Below, one piece after another: positions 5,546-7,962 of a stretch of 7,962 nucleotides of DNA. The DNA is from JASHZA01 sp035624865 (GTDB lineage Bacteria > Desulfobacterota > Binatia > Binatales > Binataceae): assembly GCA_035624865.1 (NCBI GenBank), contig DASPQS010000217.1, positions 1-7,962 on the forward strand. Direction: 5' to 3'. The notes under the pieces are model-generated. The model was not told where the DNA came from and did not search any database. It saw nothing but the letters and a program-made list of their open reading frames with translations. The position numbers and the translations under genes were made by a program. How positions within the stretch are numbered: the stretch's first letter is position 1; every line of letters begins with the position of its first letter.

Positions 5546-6389
5546 GATTTCTCCGGGAGCGGTCGCGATCGTAAGCGCGCAAAACGTCCTGCACCATCCG
5601 CCGCACGAGCTTCTGCTGGGCCGGAATTTCGGCAGCGGCGTCGATGGTGCGCAGGCCGAACTCGCGCGCGAGCTGATCGTAGGTCTCGAGCACGCGGCTC
5701 TGAAACAGGCGGAAACTGTCGACCGGATCGACCGACTGCGTCACGTCCATCCCGGCTTCGTGATACTTGAGCTTGGCGCGGCCGGCCAGCAATCTTTCGA
5801 GCGAGATCTCGATGGGCACGCGGAAGTAGAGCGTAAGGTCGGGGCGCAGGGCGAAGCTGTAGACCGCGCGCACCCAGTCGGGATGGACGCCGCGGGCGGC
5901 GTCGCGGGCGAAAGCGGTATAGACGTAACGGTCGGCGAGAACGATCATCCCGGCCTTGAGGGGCGGCAGGATCTGATAAGTCAAACGGTCGGCAAAATCT
6001 ACCGCGTGAAGCAGGCTGAAGGTGGTGGGCGTGAGCAGGTTCTTCTTCTTGCCGCGGCTCATCGAGTGGCGCACCAGGCGCGACGAGTTCCATTCGGTGA
6101 AATGGACAGGGTAGCCGCGCGTGCGCAACCATCGTTCGAGCAGCAGCAACTGGGTTGATTTGCCCGAACCGTCGATGCCTTCGACGGCGATGAGGCGCCC
6201 GGGATAGGGATGGGGCGCGTAGAGCAGGCTGCGCGTTGAGGCGGAGAGCCGCAGAGCCTGCCCGGGGTCGCGGCCATTGAGGGGCAACGGCTGCGGGACG
6301 CCATCGGGGAGCGGTGGTTCTATTGTCGCAAGATCACCCGCCGGTCCAGCAATTTCGCCAGCAGGTCCGTCCTTCTCTCGCATGTCCAT
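5535..6389 (-). CDS. Thymidylate-kinase-like P-loop kinase, paralog 1, with canonical Walker A
   Basis: The protein has 284 residues. RLIAVEGIDGSGKSTQ (65-80) is a complete Walker A with K77. ADRYVYTAFARD (152-163) is the DR[YFH] region of the thymidylate kinase fold. RAKLKYHEAGMD (204-215) lies in the lid area, and DSFRLFQSRVLETY (224-237) in the last helices. The usual dTMP-contacting REPGG loop is replaced by TEWNSS (98-103) and followed by a basic RGKKK (112-116). Nucleotide specificity may therefore differ from dTMP, and a gene for housekeeping Tmk may exist elsewhere. The first 60 residues are Pro/Gly-rich and not family-like. The ATG at 6389 makes a 70-base overlap with the Ppx/GppA gene and has no clear ribosome-binding site. 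A later TTG at 6287 is the only other start codon I found in the stretch before the P-loop, so the start is uncertain. It is in tandem with paralog 2. Confidence 0.85.
   Translation of the reverse strand: MDMREKDGPAGEIAGPAGDLATIEPPLPDGVPQPLPLNGRDPGQALRLSASTRSLLYAPHPYPGRLIAVEGIDGSGKSTQLLLLERWLRTRGYPVHFTEWNSSRLVRHSMSRGKKKNLLTPTTFSLLHAVDFADRLTYQILPPLKAGMIVLADRYVYTAFARDAARGVHPDWVRAVYSFALRPDLTLYFRVPIEISLERLLAGRAKLKYHEAGMDVTQSVDPVDSFRLFQSRVLETYDQLAREFGLRTIDAAAEIPAQQKLVRRMVQDVLRAYDRDRSRRNHGA
5550..5554 (-). promoter_or_regulatory. Ribosome-binding site of kinase paralog 2
   Basis: GGAGA on the minus strand, 5 bases before the ATG at 5545 and inside the end of the kinase 1 gene. It supports the chosen start over the later in-frame Met16. 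Confidence 0.6.
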
Positions 6390-7870
6390 AGTTCGAGGTC
6401 CGCCTTCTCCCGAGCGGACCCAACTTCGATTTCGAGGCGGCCGGGAGAGTAAGTCACGTCAATTTTCTTAACCACGCCAAAATGGCTGCGATCAAGCGCG
6501 TCGGCAACGCGCAGAATGGCAGCCATTGCGCGGACGAGCCGCCGCCGGGATGCGCTCAGGTTGCGCAATTCCGGCGACTCGAGCTGCGCAGCCTGTTTAC
6601 GATGCCCGCGCGCTGCCAGCGCGATCATCTCGATTTCCAGGGGATCGAAGCCGAGCAGCTCGGCGTTTTTGATCAGGTAGTAGGAATGACGGTTGTGACG
6701 GTCGTGGTCAATGGCATGACCGATATCGTGAAGCAAGGCGGCATATTCGAGCAACTCTCTGCCACTTTCGGGTAATCCGAGTACAAGTGCGGTCGCATCG
6801 AAGAGCTCGAGCGCAAGATTGGCGACCTGCCGGCCGTGCTCGTTGGAGCCGGAAAAGCGCGCAGCCAGGGCGTTGACCGAGCGGCGGCGCGCCTCCTCGG
6901 AGCCGCGGGCGATGGCGGCCCGCGCCAGCCCGAGCAGCAATCCCTCGCGAATCGCCCAGGTACAGGCGACCAGTTCGGGCGCGCCGGAGCGGCGCAGGAC
7001 GAAATCGGCGAGGAGACCGGCGGCCGCCATCAGGTCGGCGCGCTTGGCGTCGATTCCGGGCAGGTCCGATCTCATCGCGGCGTTGGCCTCGAGCAGTTGC
7101 CGGCAGATATGGGCAACCTCGGCCGCCGAAGCGCTTGCGCCGTGCAGACGGCCAAGCTCCTGGCCGCGCGCGGCTCGCGCCATCGCGACGATCGTGTTGA
7201 TCGTGCCCGAGGTACCGATCACGCGGGTCACTTTGGCGCGGCGCGCCGCCTGCATCAGCTCGCCGATCTGGCTGTCCAGATGTTTCTCGAGGTGCCGGCG
7301 CTGGGCTGCGCTCGGCGGATCGTCGGTAAGGAACAACTCGGTGAGCCGGGCCGCGCCAAGTTTCACACTGCGCATCCACAAAGGGCGGGCGTCTTTGACC
7401 AGCACCAGCTCGACGCTGCCGCCGCCGACATCGAGCAGAAGGTGGGGGCCGCCCTCGAGTCCGACGGCATGGCGCGCGGCAAGGAAGATCAGCTTCGCCT
7501 CCTCGGCCCCGGAGATAACCTCGACCGCGATCCCGGTCTCGCGGCGGATGCGGCGGATGAATTCGGCGCGGTTGTGAGCCTCGCGGACGGCGCTGGTAGC
7601 CACCGCGCGCATCCGGCCCACCCGCCGCATGTCGGCGAGCCGGCGGAAATGCGCGAGCGCGCGCACCGTCATCTCCATCGCCTCCTCGGTGAGGCGTCCG
7701 GTGGTAAAGGAACGCCGGCCCAGGCGCACCATCTCCTTGACGCGGTCGACCACCTCGAGGTGCCCCTCAGAGGTGACATCGGCGATGATCATGTGGACGG
7801 AGTTTGAACCGACGTCGATCGCGGCGAGCCGCATGTCATCAAGCGTAACCGGCGCGGTACTGGTTGTCAC
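6320..7870 (-). CDS. ppx: Ppx/GppA family exopolyphosphatase / guanosine pentaphosphate phosphatase with C-terminal HD-type domain
   Basis: The protein has 516 residues, like E. coli Ppx (513) and GppA (494). The N-terminal half is the ASKHA phosphatase: AIDVGSNSVHM (17-27) is phosphate loop 1, ISGAEEAK (119-126) carries the family's catalytic glutamate, DVGGGSVEL (147-155) is phosphate loop 2, and GTSGTINT (219-226) the third conserved loop. The C-terminal part (about 325-500) is the HD-like domain with LLHDIGHA (379-386), HNRHSYYLI (392-400) and GHRK (422-425). The family removes terminal phosphate from polyphosphate or converts pppGpp to ppGpp; sequence alone does not separate the two. The start is GTG at 7870; ATG at 7834 (Met13) is an alternative directly before the first motif, and neither has a strong ribosome-binding site. 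It is the first gene of the operon. Confidence 0.92.
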   Translation of the reverse strand: MTTSTAPVTLDDMRLAAIDVGSNSVHMIIADVTSEGHLEVVDRVKEMVRLGRRSFTTGRLTEEAMEMTVRALAHFRRLADMRRVGRMRAVATSAVREAHNRAEFIRRIRRETGIAVEVISGAEEAKLIFLAARHAVGLEGGPHLLLDVGGGSVELVLVKDARPLWMRSVKLGAARLTELFLTDDPPSAAQRRHLEKHLDSQIGELMQAARRAKVTRVIGTSGTINTIVAMARAARGQELGRLHGASASAAEVAHICRQLLEANAAMRSDLPGIDAKRADLMAAAGLLADFVLRRSGAPELVACTWAIREGLLLGLARAAIARGSEEARRRSVNALAARFSGSNEHGRQVANLALELFDATALVLGLPESGRELLEYAALLHDIGHAIDHDRHNRHSYYLIKNAELLGFDPLEIEMIALAARGHRKQAAQLESPELRNLSASRRRLVRAMAAILRVADALDRSHFGVVKKIDVTYSPGRLEIEVGSAREKADLELWTCERRTDLLAKLLDRRVILRQ

Positions 7871-7962
7871 TAGAGCGGAGATATCCCGAGACCTCGCGAC
7901 GTGATGTTCAACCTATCAGTTAGGACAGAATTAATTCTATATAACGAAACTGTGAACAGCGG
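7871..7962 (-). promoter_or_regulatory. Probable promoter region of the Ppx-kinase-CHAD-SixA operon
   Basis: The 92 bases before the first gene are AT-rich at their far end, unlike the coding DNA. On the minus strand TTCACA (7956-7951) is followed after 17 bases by TAATTC, and TATATA lies between them; none is a strong consensus. AGAATTAATTCT (7927-7938) is a perfect 12-base palindrome and could be an operator. The true promoter may lie partly beyond the window. Confidence 0.35.

Noticed and set aside
3929..5770. 613-codon plus-strand open frame opposite the CHAD and kinase genes
   Set aside because: It is a Gly/Arg/Ala-rich antisense translation with no recognisable domain, lying across several confidently identified minus-strand genes.
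7900..7962. Possible Pho box upstream of the Ppx/GppA gene
   Set aside because: Only a half-site resembling CTGTCAT (CTGTCCT on the minus strand) is present; the second half-site at the required spacing does not match.

Overview
The window is GC-rich DNA from a Gram-negative bacterium. The evidence is a DUF1302-like outer-membrane barrel, a Tad-type secreted protein and tight operon packing. The style resembles high-GC soil lineages of the deltaproteobacterial/Binatota kind. That placement is inference from protein style only, as there is no rRNA or other marker here.

Layout, left to right. (1) Positions 1-746 (+) hold the C-terminal part of a probable outer-membrane beta-barrel protein, followed by a perfect 12-bp hairpin. 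(2) Positions 747-2057 are a 1.3-kb stretch with little coding. It contains two diverged copies, about 175 bp each, of an inverted-repeat-bounded, hairpin-rich element (910-1083 and 1124-1298). It also contains a small minus-strand gene of 79 residues (1501-1740) and an AT-rich leader. (3) Positions 2058-3278 (+) encode a TadG-like protein with an N-terminal membrane anchor and a von Willebrand factor A domain with an intact MIDAS. (4) Positions 7870 down to 3291 (-) form a five-gene operon: Ppx/GppA-type phosphatase with a C-terminal HD region, thymidylate-kinase-like P-loop kinase 1, kinase 2 (Walker-A lysine replaced by arginine), a CHAD protein and a SixA phosphohistidine phosphatase. Neighbouring genes in this operon overlap or lie within 3 bases of each other.

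The operon is the functional core. Ppx/GppA acts on polyphosphate or pppGpp, CHAD domains bind polyphosphate, and SixA removes phosphate from histidine. The two diverged kinases lack the usual dTMP-binding REPGG-type loop, so their substrate is open. Together they look like a polyphosphate or phosphate-signalling module, but no polyphosphate kinase is visible in the window.

The observation most likely to be undescribed is the tandem pair of structured elements at 910-1298. Their sequences have drifted, but their helices are kept by compensatory changes, which suggests a structured RNA on the plus strand or a folded repeat family.
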